64,000 bases of DNA, taken from the NCBI GenBank assembly GCA_014529385.2, contig CM043961.1, forward strand, positions 10,526,478 through 10,590,477. Direction: 5' to 3'. This DNA comes from Adiantum capillus-veneris (taxonomy: Eukaryota; Streptophyta; Polypodiopsida; Polypodiales; Pteridaceae). The translations under genes were made by a program, and so were the position numbers. Below are positions 22,083-32,729 of the stretch, in pieces. The first letter of the stretch is position 1, and each line of letters opens with the position of its first letter. The notes under the pieces are model-generated. The model was not told where the DNA came from. It worked only from the letters and a program-made list of their open reading frames with translations, and searched no databases.

Positions 22083-22830
22083 GACATGCAATTTGATGAT
22101 CAATCAACTCCAGGTGGTAGGGAAGGCTCATCCTTGGCAACTGATGAAACTCTGGATTGTGAGGAAGGCTCGCATGTGGAAATTGACAAAACCCCAGCTA
22201 TTGAGGTGGAGCCCTTCTCAACAGATAGTAGGTGAACCAGAACCAAAGGAAATTGAACCAATCAAAGATGATGATGTTAAGATGACACATTTTGTAGTGA
22301 AAGAGGGGGTGAAAGCGGTGCAACACATGGTTCCTGGTGATGCAGATCCAAATTCCCCTGTCTTCCTTAGTGATATGGTGAAGAAGTCAAGGAAGCAAAA
22401 GAAACATGCTGATGGTAAGTTTTTTTGGCTATCTAGGACTTGTCTCCGTTCATGCATTGAATGATTTTTATTGATGTGTCTCTTTATGGTGCAGTTGGAT
22501 AGTCCAAAAATATGCGAGCATTAGAGATGAAGCGCTCAAAGCAGCAAAGTAACAAGGCTGAGGAAGAGAATGATGGTGAGACCTCTTTTACTCATGACTT
22601 GTTTAGGAAAAGTATCTCAACACATAGAAGAAGTTTGTAGGGTCAGCCCCATTGATAATTTTATTTATATAGCTCATGTTCATGCCATCAACTTGTAAGT
22701 CGCTTGGGTTTTGGTTTTAGGTGGAGATCGGAAAGCGATGAGCAAGGAAGTTTATTTCCCACCCCTCAAAGCCTTGTGTTTGCAAGACATTGAAGACACT
22801 TCGTGTCTGCAATCTCTTGTAATGACATGA
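22083..22830 (+). pseudogene. Exon-like segments upstream of the FCP1-like domain
   Basis: Three coding-like blocks can be joined with GT-AG rules: a block ending KKHADG before GTAAGT at 22415; a block after TGGTGCAG near 22494 reading MRALEMKRSKQQSNKAEEEND, ending before GTGAGA at 22575; and a block after TTTTAG near 22720 reading RKAMSKEVYFPPLKALCLQDIED. All keep the same phase, but the second has an in-frame stop near its start and the first needs a frameshift near 22230. The sequence is acidic and Lys-rich, as in linker regions. The link to the phosphatase domain is by position only. Confidence 0.4.
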
Positions 22831-22944
22831 GGATTTTATATTGGCCTACAATTCTCTGTCTCTCAATTATTGCAATTGTCACTCTTGTTTTGGTTAAAAA
22901 GTGCTTACTCTATTCCTTGAAGTATGTAGAACCCATGTCTTTTA

Positions 22945-23725
22945 CAGAGATACCAAAAGAAAAGGGGACTCTCAAATTGCTTGTTGATGAAATAATAATT
23001 ATAAGAGATCCACCCCCTATATTCCAAAAACCATCACATCCCTGCTCCCATTTGATATCCCCTCACGAACAGCATTAGTGTTTTGATCTTAACGGTGTCC
23101 TCTGTACTTCATGGATTGAAGATCTTGATAACCCGGATGCTCGTACACCTGATCTTGAAACTGCTGGATTCGACCTCATCAACAAAAACAATGATAGGTT
23201 TGATTGAGGCTTTGAAGTAATTTTTGCTATATGTATGATTTGTGCATGCCCACAGATCGGGAATTGTTGTTCTTAAGGTACCTCTACATTCGCAAGGATG
23301 CAAAACAATTCTTAGCTCGTGCTGTGGATTGGGCAAATATTTACATTTGGAGTTTAGCAATGCTGAACAGAGTGAACGAAATAATCAAGGCGTCTTTTTG
23401 GGGGCTTTATGACTACTTCAACGGATGGGCTGGACAATAGTTGTATGATGTAGCCACATTCAAAATGTTAGGTGGAAAACCAGTCTTTTCAAGAATCTGT
23501 AAAATTTTCTAAATCTGGTTTCACAATCTGGTACGAGAAATGTGTTATTGATTGACAATAGTCTTTATAAACTGCAATATAATTTTGCTAGTGCGTACAT
23601 CATTGTACCTAGCCTAGAGGATCGGAGTAGTGAATTCTTGTCTAGGGATTTGCAAGAGGTTCTTGCCAAGTGGCGTGATGCTATGGATTGGGGTCAGCCA
23701 ATGCTTTCACCTTCAATATGAAGCC
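22945..23725 (+). pseudogene. FCP1/NIF-like phosphatase domain relic (HAD family)
   Basis: Pieces in order: EIPKEKGTLKLLVDE near 22950; RTALVF, then a one-base insertion in the T-run at 23081-23084, then DLNGVLCTSW (HAD motif I in the plant DLNG variant); an intron-like gap ending CCCACAG at 23254; LRYLYIRKDAKQFL, then WANIYIWSLAMLNRV; GGKPVFSRICK; and VLLIDNSLYKLQ near 23545 (motif III/IV, normally DDSP-x-K). After that comes FLSRDLQEVLAKW and MDWGQPM, typical of the C-terminal end. The family includes phosphatases of RNA polymerase II tails and their plant relatives. Two or more frameshifts and stops at 23438 and 23512 make it a relic. It could be a host gene fragment or one carried by a transposon. 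Confidence 0.65.
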
Positions 23726-23913
23726 TACATCAGAGGACAACTATGTTAAAGCTACACTCAAGCAAGGTGGAAAGATGATCAGTTATGGAGAATACTTGAT
23801 GGGGCCACATTTGATGCCAATGGTCTTTTAGCCCTAGTATCTCATCCTTCAAAATCCCATGTAAGTTTAGGAAGCCAAGCTTTGTAGAAAACCCTTGTAC
23901 TACCATGTTTTTT

Positions 23914-24033
23914 CATTACAGCTTAACTCTCTCTACTAACTATGTATATGCCTAGAGTCTCGTGAGGGATGTTTTGTCATTACAACTTAACGCTCTCTAC
24001 TAACTATGTATATGCCTACTTCTCGTGAGGGAT
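23914..24033. repeat. Tandem duplication of about 61 bp
   Basis: TCATTACAGCTTAACTCTCTCTACTAACTATGTATATGCC…CTCGTGAGGGATG occurs twice in direct succession, with a few substitutions. Confidence 0.85.
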
Positions 24034-24309
24034 GATTTTTTGGATAACATTTTGAATGCCTCTATACTGAGTGGTTAACATGTAACTTATTGGCAGCATG
24101 GAAGTTGAATTTATAGTTATTCCATTATGTCAGTTTAACATGGTTTGGACTCTAGTTTTTGTGCTTTGGCTCAATTTATGTTGTGGGTTGTGTGTGTTTG
24201 GTTGTGGCTGTTGGATGGTGCCACACACGTAAGTTAAGTGTTTTTGAGGCCATGTTGTGTAGTCATTAGAGGTCTCTTGTCATTATAATCATGTTGTGTT
24301 TTAGCATTC

Positions 24310-24640
24310 TAGCACTAGAAAGTAACAATACAGGTACCAACCAAGGTACTTGGTGTACTTGATGTGCAGGTAGATATTCTAAAAGGGAACTTTCAAAACA
24401 CCCACAATGGTAGTTTAGGGTACCCTATCTGCAAACAGATACATGTGAAGAATGTTGGCACAATAAAAAAATTGGTACTTAAAGTAACTAATTTATAGAT
24501 ATGTTCCATGCATGTTACTTTAAGTACCTAATCTACATACTTCTACATTGTAGAACATGCACTAAAAACATGTCATTGGTACTTTGAGACTACCTGGATA
24601 CCCCCTTTACATACTTGAACAAGTAGTCAGATGCTTGAAA
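24310..24640. repeat. GGTACTT motif cluster 2
   Basis: The motif recurs near 24334 (GGTACC), 24345, 24354, 24419, 24473, 24522 and 24576. The cluster lies on the 3' side of the minus-strand transposase-like gene. An AG run follows at 24751-24771. Confidence 0.7.
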
Positions 24641-24916
24641 TCTGAACTATAGTTAGTTTAAATTTACTTTGAAGTACAAATGTTGTACAATAAATGGAAG
24701 ATAGATAGTTTGTTGCCTACACTCTGATATCATGTGAGAAGTGGTGGTGGGAGAGAGAGAGAGAGAGAGAAACACCACACATGGACTGTAGAAAGAGAAA
24801 ACAGAACTAGGAGGCTACATTTGTAATTAGGTGTTTTGGGAGGACTCAAGTACAACAAACAATAGTTGCAGCGAGTGAAACAACTGTTTATTAGGCTCAA
24901 AGATACATAGACCTAC

Positions 24917-26720
24917 AACACCGTTGGCATGCTGTTGTACAAATTTTGGTAAACCTCTGGATATAATCTCAACTTATGTGTCTCTCCATGCAAGGGTTCC
25001 AAAGGTATCTTGATGGATCTAACCAAGTGAGATGCCAACAATACTTTTGGTTGGTCATGAGGTATGTAATAAACATCCTTGGTACCAATGACTAGCTCAT
25101 ATTAGTAGCCCTCAACCAAATAGGAATTCAGAAAAATGCAGTTGTCCCAATAATCTCTTAGAGCTCGTGTTGTTTTGTATTTCTCCTTTGAGCACTTCAA
25201 GAGGTAGAAGTATGCTCTGTCTTCGTTTGTATTTGTGGCAAAGTTGTCACCTACACGCAGAGAATCACTAATGGCATCATGATGTTCACCATACATAGGA
25301 AAATCAGATCCTTCATTGTCACTTGACTGATCACTTTGTTTGTCACTATTGTCCAAGGGTTCGATGGCAATATACTCTCAGTTTTTGACGTGTATTTTTA
25401 AGGCATCGCCTCCAAAGTTGTGACATACAAAACTGACAAAAATATGAGAGAGCTTTGTAGCAAAGCGCACACTTGTCAGTCCTAGAGTGTCCATTCACAC
25501 AATGAAAAGAGCGTGACCCTTCCACTCGCTTGCAATTCCAGTTCCTCTCCCTCTTCAGATCAACACCTTTACGTCCCAAAAAAATTTGAGTCACCTCTGA
25601 CTGGGTGTTTTCATCATGAAATTTATGTTTCAAGAAACTAACCACATCCTTGGCACACTTCCTGTGCCACGCATCAGGTTTTAATTTGCTCATGTGTTAG
25701 AGTCTTCTTGACAATTGCACCGGACCCATCATGCTCTCCTTTGCCATGGCCGGATGATGCAAATAAACTCCATAACATCTCAATGCCAGTCAAAGAGTAG
25801 TACCTAGATCAATGACACGTCTCAAAGACTAGGAGAAAACAAGAATCTAGATATCATGCTCAAGAGATTAGAGAAGCTAGAATACCTTGACACGAAGAAA
25901 AATGGCCTAGATTCCTTGAATTGAGTAGCACACCCGTCTGACCAGACCCAATGCCACTTCAAGGAGTTGAATCCTTGATCTTGTAGCCACACACTATGCA
26001 ACTGCATGCAATGCTGCACAAACAATGTTTCATGCTCTTTGTCATCAGAGATGTAAAACTGTATATACTTCAACACCATGTTAGCCACGTCTTGAACATA
26101 GGTGATGTGCACCAAGCTTGTGACTTGTGAAGAGTACCAATGAATTGATTGGATTTCATTTTGGTCCTTGAAAGAGTAATTCTCAGAAAAGTCTATAACA
26201 GAGACTACCATGTCTCTAGGAAACCTTTGAATGTAGCCTTTGAATTCCTGAGATTGCCACCTGGCAAAATTGTGTCTGATGTAGGTGGTTAGATGCTTTT
26301 TAAGGAAGGATGTAAAATCTGTACATCCCATTTTCTTGACCAGTAGATCCTTGCGCTTCTTGCCCTCTTGATGGGTTGATGCAATATCTTCAAACACCTT
26401 TACTAAAATCTGGAATGCATTTTCAGATTCTTCTTTTGAACAGATCACTAACCGCTGCGATCCACATTGATCACAGTCTCCCTTCAAGCAAGAGAGCTTA
26501 TGAAATGTAGACTCATCCGGCTTTGGACTTTTATCTCAACCAATTTGTTTGATGCTATTGTGGTGCGTGTATGCAGTAGCTCCACACTTTCCTAGATCCT
26601 CTTCTATGAAGCATACTTGACACTTGCAGCCACACCCTTCATTGTGCACTTCTGTCTTGCTTTGTCTAATTTGGTTGAATGCATCCTTGAGGTATATCAT
26701 TTATATGTGAGCAATGCAAC
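24917..26720 (-). pseudogene. Transposase-like gene with a short intron, unnamed DDE-type family
   Basis: Minus-strand order: a Cys-rich N-terminus (GCGCKCQVCFIEEDLGKCG near 26620, then CDQCGSQR); a first acidic motif VVSVIDFSENYSF near 26190, followed by NEIQSIHWYSSQV; a second acidic motif VWSDGCATQFK near 25935; an intron of 82 nt (25804-25885, GT…AG) whose removal keeps the frame; GHGKGEHDGSGAIVK near 25745; a basic helical stretch; SRSFHCVNG then YFCQFC near 25430; and a C-terminal region to about 24917. The layout of two acidic motifs plus GHGKG-x-x-DG-x-G resembles RNase H-fold transposase-like proteins known from other genomes; I cannot name the superfamily. Frameshifts near 25690 and 25425 and stops near 26530, 25370 and 25085 show decay. 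GGTACTT clusters flank it. Confidence 0.6.
25804..25885 (-). other. Intron of the transposase-like gene
   Basis: Donor TCAAG|GTATT and acceptor GATCTAG|GTAC on the minus strand. Splicing joins the two coding parts in one frame across the conserved segment between SDGCATQF and GHGKG. Confidence 0.65.
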
Positions 26721-26909
26721 AACAACTGTACCTATCCTTCAACTTGCAAAGAAACCAAGGTTTCAATCCCTCAAAACATCTGAGAGAGATCTTGATGTGT
26801 GAATATTGCATTTGGAATCTCCTATAAAATTCCACCTGTCAGTGAAAAGAAAATCTTATCAAAACTTTGAGGACGTGAAGAGAAGGTTAAATTCATTGCA
26901 ACTTGAACA

Positions 26910-27790
26910 TGCTACCTAACATGGTACTTTTTAAACCTTTTGTTAGGTACTAAAGTACCTAAGCCACTGTAAATGGTACTTCATGAAGCAATAGTTTTTG
27001 CAAAGTACCTAAGTCCTTGAAAATGATAATTTAATAAGTACCTCAGAGAGTACATTTAAAGTACCTATATACCTAGAGTTTGTATTTTGAAAGTACATGC
27101 TGGTGGTCGCATGCTAGCTTCTACCTAATCTCAAGGTACTTTTGAAGCTTCCAAGTAGCCCAAGAGAGCCTATTGGTATGTACTGTCATAGTTGTAAAGG
27201 ACCTATGAGTTTACAATGGTGGTTTTAAACTACCATTAAATGTACATTCGTTGTCTAGGAGGACCCTAATAGAACTTATGAGTTTACATTGGTGCTTTTG
27301 ACCACCAAATCCTTTGAAATGGTAGTATTACTAGCATTTACATGTAGGTACTCTAGGTAATCTTCAAAGTAATATATTTTTACAAGGTACATGTAGCAAA
27401 ATTGGTAGTGTTGAAGTACCTACCTAGTCTATGCACTTTGGCCCAATGCACTTTTTTTTGCCTTTATGTATACTTGAGGTACTTTTTTGACCTCATGCTA
27501 GCTTCTACCCAGGATGAAGGTATTCTTCATGGTTCTAAGTATTTTAGGAGATCCATGTGTATATATTGGTGGTTGAAGAGTTTGTATATACTATATCTAT
27601 GGTGCTTGCTATGGTGATAGTAAAATATATTTGAGTTTATATTGGTGCTCCAAGAGTACCAAAAGATTGCGTTTGGAGCGTACACACCTCTGGGGCTTCA
27701 CAAACAACATTATACATGATGTAATACTACCTAAATGCAGTTACTACCTATACACATGGTACCTATACTAGAGCATGCAAGAGAACAAAA
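26910..27790. repeat. GGTACTT motif cluster 3
   Basis: At least 20 occurrences of GGTAC/GTACC with T or A tails, for example near 26931, 26945, 26953, 26973, 27006, 27049, 27071, 27137, 27350, 27389, 27416 and 27768. The cluster runs up to the insertion site of copia C1 and is not resumed beyond it. Confidence 0.75.
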
Positions 27791-27862
27791 TAATTCAAGC
27801 ACTTTTCAAGCATACTTGGGACTCATCAAGAAAATGTATTAGATGCTTTATGTAAGATTTTT

Positions 27863-28088
27863 TGTTGGAACTAGGGTTGCAAGGAAACGCACACAGCTTG
27901 GAGAAGACGAAGGAAGCTTGGCACACAATAGAGAGTGTGTGACTTAGTGTGCAATGGAAAGATATATAGCCCTAGAGTGATGGGCGTATATATAATGCAT
28001 GGGGGGAAAAAACCTCCTAAAGAGGGAAAAAATGCCCCAGCAGTCCTAGTGTGTTTACACAAATCACTACCACATGTATATGGTAACA
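27863..28088 (-). repeat. 3' LTR of copia C1
   Basis: It ends at TGTTGG on the plus strand (CCAACA on the minus strand). It is 226 bp, closely similar to the other three LTRs of this family. Confidence 0.93.
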
Positions 28089-28099
28089 AATCCCCCTGG
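28089..28099 (-). other. Polypurine tract of copia C1
   Basis: CAGGGGGATT on the minus strand directly precedes the LTR start TGTTACC. C2 has AGGGGGGATT at the same place. Confidence 0.85.
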
Positions 28100-28162
28100 A
28101 GTGATGCGGTGAACGAGAGCTAGCACATGAGTAAAGGGAAGTGCCATGCCCTGAGGACATGA

Positions 28163-28870
28163 TCAGTCCAAAAAGGGGAGTAAGCCCAAAGCTTTGTGGA
28201 AAGGTTCAAGCTTCTCACAAGACAAAGCCTTTGTGAGAAGATATGCAAGGTTGTCCTGTGTTGGCACATAAGCCAAGCTAATCTCTCCTGCTGAGAGCCT
28301 CTCCTTGAAATAGTGGTAATGCACCTCAACGTGCTTTGTACCAGCATGAAAAACTGGGTTCCTTGCAACTGCCAATGCGCTCTGATTGTCAGTGTAGATA
28401 GTGTTGGCAGTGTCCTGTCCAACACCCAAATCAACCATAAGGCGTCTGAGCCATACACACTCAACCGTAGATGTGAAGACTTCCCTGTACTCAGCCTCAC
28501 TACTAGAAGTGGCCATAGTAGGTTGCTTCTTGCTCAACCATGATATACATGAACTGCCAAGCATGAAACAAAAACCAATTGTGAACACTCTTGTGTCAAA
28601 AAAACCAGCCCAATCTGAGTCCGAAAAAGCATGTAAGTCTGGCAGCAATGATCCCCAAATGGGATAAAAAAATCCAAGGTGTAAAGTGCCACTAAGGTAG
28701 CAAAAAATCCTCTTGACAGCCTACCAATGCTTAGACCCTGGGCTATGCATATATCTGCTGACCTATGAGACTGCAAACTGAATACCCGGCCTTGTGTTGT
28801 ATACTTAAATGAGGCAGCCAACAGCAGTTTGGTAAAGAGTGACATCAACAGGATCACCAGCATCATGTAG
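28163..28870 (-). pseudogene. Copia C1 RNase H
   Basis: The main frame (28163-28648) reads DLHAFSDSDWAGFFDTR, SSCISWLSKKQPTMATSSSEAEYR and YTDNQSALAVARNPVFHAGTKHVEVHYH, then LAYVPTQDNLAYLLTKAL. These are the standard copia RNase H blocks with Asp (SDSDWAG), Glu (SSEAEY) and Asp (TDNQSA) in place. The part joining it to RT (28650-28870) lies in other frames. It would degrade the RNA strand during reverse transcription. Confidence 0.88.
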
Positions 28871-29591
28871 ACTCAACTTCAAACCTGTTTCCATGGGAGT
28901 GGCAATAGACTTGCAATCCTCAAGTCCAAACTTACATAGTAATGTCTCTATGTAACTTTTCTGACATAGGAAATACCACCATCACACTGCTTAAACTGTA
29001 AACCCAAGTAATGATGCAACAGCCCCAAATATTTCATCTTGAAAGTAGCATTCAAATCAGTCTTAAATTCAACAATATGTCTCTCATTTTCTCCAGTGAT
29101 CAGCGAATCATCGACATAAAGAACCACAATGAGAAGTACATCACCCTCACACTTTACATACAATGTGCTTTCCGTTGGACTGTTACAAAAGCCTTGTTTG
29201 ACCAAATGAGTGTTAGCTTTCTCATACCAAGCAAAAGAAAAGTCTTCTTACATCTGCACACTTTGTCCTCTTGTCCTTTCTTGACAAAACCACGAGACTA
29301 CGTCACATAAGCTTCCTCAAATATGTCACCATTCAAGAAATCAGTAACAATGTCTATTTGATGTACATCCCAACCAAAATGAGGTGCCAATGCACATAGA
29401 AAATGCACAGTAGTCATACAACAAGTGGGAGCAAAAGTCTTTTCATAATCTATGCCTTTTTGCGGTGCATAACCCTTTGCAACAAGTTGAGCCTTATGGC
29501 GATTGATCTCACCATCCGGCTTGCGTTTCAACTTATAAACCCACTTCATACCAATGGCCTTTATGCCAGGAGGAAAATCACATAAATTCAT
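28870..29591 (-). pseudogene. Copia C1 reverse transcriptase
   Basis: The first frame (29298-29591) holds IGMKWVYKLKRKPDGEINRHKAQLVAKGY, DYEKTFAP and VHQIDIVTDFLNGDIFEEAY; the K-AR/K-AQ, ETFAP and D-V-x-x-A/D-F-L-x-G blocks are typical. After a frameshift and a short deletion near 29210-29290 the second frame (28948-29205) contains the intact catalytic VLYVDDSLITG and MKYLGLLHHYLGLQF. Unlike C2, this copy keeps the fingers and palm and the YVDD. Confidence 0.88.
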
Positions 29592-29594
29592 GTG

Positions 29595-30740
29595 TCATTT
29601 TCTATAGTGCATCATATTATGATTGCATGGCAACCATCCAATTTTTGAATTTTGTGCTTCATCAAAAGATAGAGGTTCCTCAACATCATGTAAGCTAGAC
29701 ACAACCAAAGCATAACAATCTGATGCATAAGATGCATGGCAAGAGCGTGAACGAGTATGACTAGACAAAGGTGCATCCAATCTACTGTCACGCAATGTAT
29801 GCACCAGCCATTTTGGCATACCTCTAGCCTGCTCATTTTCAACCCTTTCCTCATCAAGTACATCATGTACATCTGCATCAGTAATAGGTTGATCTATAAT
29901 ATTTTCGGAAATCCCCATAGGCTTTACATTTACCTCATTGGAATTTACATTTGTATTTCCACCACTGGAAAGAGGAAACAAAGTGCCGTACATGATAGCA
30001 AGGGCTGAACAAAATCTTCAACAAACACTACATCCCGTGAAACTAGAATACACTTTGTTTGTGGATGATACAACCTATAACCTTTTCTTTCAGCACTATA
30101 ACCAACAATTTCTGCGCTGTGATTGTGGCACCAAAGCATATGCCAAACAACCAAAAACATGCATGTGCTCAATAGAAGGCTTTCTATCATGCCATGCTTC
30201 ATATGGAGTAATAGACTGCAAAGCTTTTGTAGGACATCTGTTTAGTACATAAGTGGCACAGATGATGGCCTCAAGCCAAAAAGAATGCGGCAAAGCTTGA
30301 CTTTTGACCATACGTCGTGCCATTTCTGTAAGTAATTTGTTTTTCCTCTCAATAACACCATTTTGTTGAGGTGTATAAGGCACTGTACATTGGTGTTTTA
30401 TCCCACGACTAGCCAGAAATGCATTAAATTCATGAGACGTATACTCCCCTCCTCAATCGGAACAAAGGGTGTCCATAGTACATTTCGATACATTTTCATC
30501 CATAGCCAAAAATTGTTTGAAGCACATAAAAACTTCGGACTTCTCTGTGAGCGGAAATACCCATGTATGCTTAGAGTAATCATCAATGAAAGTCTCAAAG
30601 TAAAGGTAATTGCCCAAGGACGGAGTTTGCATGGGTCCACAAACATCACTATGCACAAGCTACAACCTGCATGTGGCCCTAACTGAACCATCCTTTGGAA
30701 ACTTTGAACGTTGCATCTAACCCAAAAATACAGCCTTCAC
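29595..30740 (-). pseudogene. Copia C1 integrase
   Basis: Frames at 30453-30656 (VCGPMQTPSLGN…FETFIDDYSKHTWVFPL) and 30096-30383 (PYTPQQNGVIERKNKLL, SFWLEAI…YVLNRCPTKAL, THY-like TPYEAWHDRKPSIEHMHVFGCLAY) give the first Asp region, the second Asp (DTLCSD) and the catalytic Glu in QQNGVIERKN. The variable acidic spacer between IN and RT is at 29595-29993. Stops near 30455 and 30665 break the frame. Confidence 0.87.
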
Positions 30741-30779
30741 AAACATGTTTGACAGGTGCTTCAAGAGGCAACAAAGAAG

Positions 30780-31300
30780 CAACCATATCAGATTTCTGCA
30801 AACACAGCGAACTGGCAAAATTAAATGACCAAACGTGCATGCCAAAGTTTTTTTATATGAAATAGCCCTTGAATTTGCAACTACATTTGCAAAATTTTGT
30901 CCACACTTGTCATTTAAGTGAGCTTATACAGCCCACGGCACAAAAATCCAGATGCAACAATTTATCACCAAAATTGAGATCATGAACTATACATCTATCA
31001 TCCACAAATTTGACTACAAGTCCAAGTCTAGCAAGTGCAGATACAGACAACAGATTCTTCTTGATCCCAGGTACATAAAGTGCATCAACAAGTGTGAAAG
31101 AATTGCCATTTGCAGCAGTAAGCACAATCTTTCGAGCTCCCTGAACCGGATAAGAGGCATTGTTGGCACAAGTGACGGAATTCCCATGGGGGACAGACTC
31201 GAGAGAGGTGAACAATTCACAATGTGAGGTAATGTGCTTTGTAGCATCACTGTCAAAATATCACACATGTGAAAACAACAACTAACATGCATGCATCATG
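30780..31300 (-). pseudogene. Copia C1 protease and pre-integrase region
   Basis: The protease active-site segment reads FDSDATKHITSH near 31240-31260, where the expected Gly after DS is Asp. LFTSLESVPHGN, LVDALYVPGIKKNLLSVSALARLGL and HDLNFGDKLL follow. The GAG-pre-integrase block (KL-WHA-FGHLN type) lies near 30790-30840. The active-site change would be expected to kill the protease. Confidence 0.82.
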
Positions 31301-31459
31301 GACAGCAGGATTGTAAGTGCACTTTGCACTAAAAGCCATTTTGCATCAACATCAGCATCACAGTCTCCTTTCACAGAAGACTCAACAATGGCTGCATTTG
31401 TAGTGGAACCAGCATTTGCAGTGGAACCAACCTCTTTCTTTGGCCTTCAATTTAGGACA

Positions 31460-32340
31460 CTGCTTGATCAAGTGATCATTAGCTTTACAATAATGGCAAC
31501 GCATCTTCTTTTTTCTCTTATCACCAAAATTTCCAGACTATTTGCTACCAGCAGAAGCATTAGGAACAAAATTTTTGCCACTCGTAGCAGAACCATAAGA
31601 AGTGGCTGCATTGCTATTACCAGCCTTTCTTTGAGAAGCAATAAAAGCCTGTTCAACTGCACGCTATCTAGTCCTTTTTTTTTTGGAAAGTGACTCTCAA
31701 CAGAAATGTGCATAATGCATCAACTTGACAACTTCAGGATTTCCTTGGGTCATAAGTCTCCAAGTACTAGCAAAAGTTTGGTAAGAATCTGGTAAGGCAT
31801 CAAGAACAGTCCGCACAAGGAAACTGTCTAAAATGACTTCACCTGCAAAAATAAGCTACTCATTGATATCCTTGACACTACCAAGGAAAGTGTCCATCTC
31901 ATCTTTCTCATGCATAATCTTTGACTCTAGCTCTTTATGCAGCAAAGCAATTTTAGCCTCATTGCGAGTTGATAAAGACCAGCCAAAATATCCCAAACCT
32001 GTTTTGCAGATTTTGCTGAAAGAATGTGAGGAACAATGGTGCGCTTCACAGACAATGCAATCAATGCATGAGCCTGTGCATCCTTTACATCCCAAAGAGA
32101 TTGTTCTGCCGTAGGCAAAACAACTCTAATAGCAGCAATTCTTGCAGCAAGACCTGCAACATCCTCAACATCGCCTGCATCCTTAGAACCAGGAGTAAAT
32201 CAATCCCTTCGTAATATTCCAGACGCCCTTTGACACAAGAACATGTTGCATCATGTAAGCCCACATAGGGTAATTGTCCCCATCCAATCTGTCCTCAGCA
32301 CAGCAAACATCTTGAACACATTTGTGTTGTTGTCAGCCAT
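31460..32340 (-). pseudogene. Copia C1 gag with zinc knuckle
   Basis: The start is ATGGCTGACAACAAC at 32341 on the minus strand. A frame shared with C2 follows: GLAARIAAIRVVLPTAEQ, WDVKDAQAHALIALSVKRTIVPHI and SAKSAKQVWDILAGLY, the UBN2-type copia gag core. The zinc knuckle CHYCKANDHLIKQC is near 31465-31505. Frameshifts occur near 32200, 31970 and 31700. Confidence 0.85.
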
Positions 32341-32483
32341 GGTAAATGTTGTACATGAAGTGAAAATTGCCCAAAAAGAGGAGAAACAAAGCGGGAACAA
32401 CACGTGCTATATAGCACAAACTGTAGAAGACTATAAGGCGTGTGGTGGAGCTACTGGTGACTGAGCCCGAGAGGACGCAACCT

Positions 32484-32495
32484 GCTCTGATACTA
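32484..32495 (-). other. Primer binding site of copia C1
   Basis: TAGTATCAGAGC on the minus strand, two bases after the 5' LTR, is one mismatch from the initiator-Met complement. The C2 copy has the perfect TGGTATCAGAGC. Confidence 0.85.
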
Positions 32496-32497
32496 AT

Positions 32498-32724
32498 TGT
32501 TGCAGTTAGGGTTGCAAAGAAACGCACACAGCTTGGAGAAGACAAAGGAAGCTCAAGGAACACAATAGAGAGTGTGTTACTTAGTGTGCAATGGAAAGAT
32601 AGATAGCCCTAGAGTGATGGGCGTATATACAATGCACGGGGGAAAAAACCTCCTAAAGAGGAAAAAAATGCCCCGGTGGTCCTAGTGTGTTCACACACAT
32701 CACTACCACATGTATATGGTAACA
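32498..32724 (-). repeat. 5' LTR of copia C1
   Basis: 227 bp; starts TGTTACCAT and ends CAACA on the minus strand; flanked by the TTTTT target duplication. Confidence 0.93.
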
Positions 32725-32729
32725 TTTTT

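Larger units (their letters stand above)
27863..32724 (-). mobile_element. Ty1/copia retrotransposon C1 (complete, decayed)
   Basis: The LTRs at 32498-32724 (5') and 27863-28088 (3') are 227 and 226 bp and both start TGTTACCATATACATGTGG on the minus strand. The target duplication TTTTT is present on both sides (27858-27862 and 32725-32729). The primer binding site and polypurine tract are in place. Domain order gag-PR-IN-RT-RH defines Ty1/copia. Many frameshifts and stops show that it is dead. C2 at 40150-44866 is the same family on the other strand. Confidence 0.93.
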
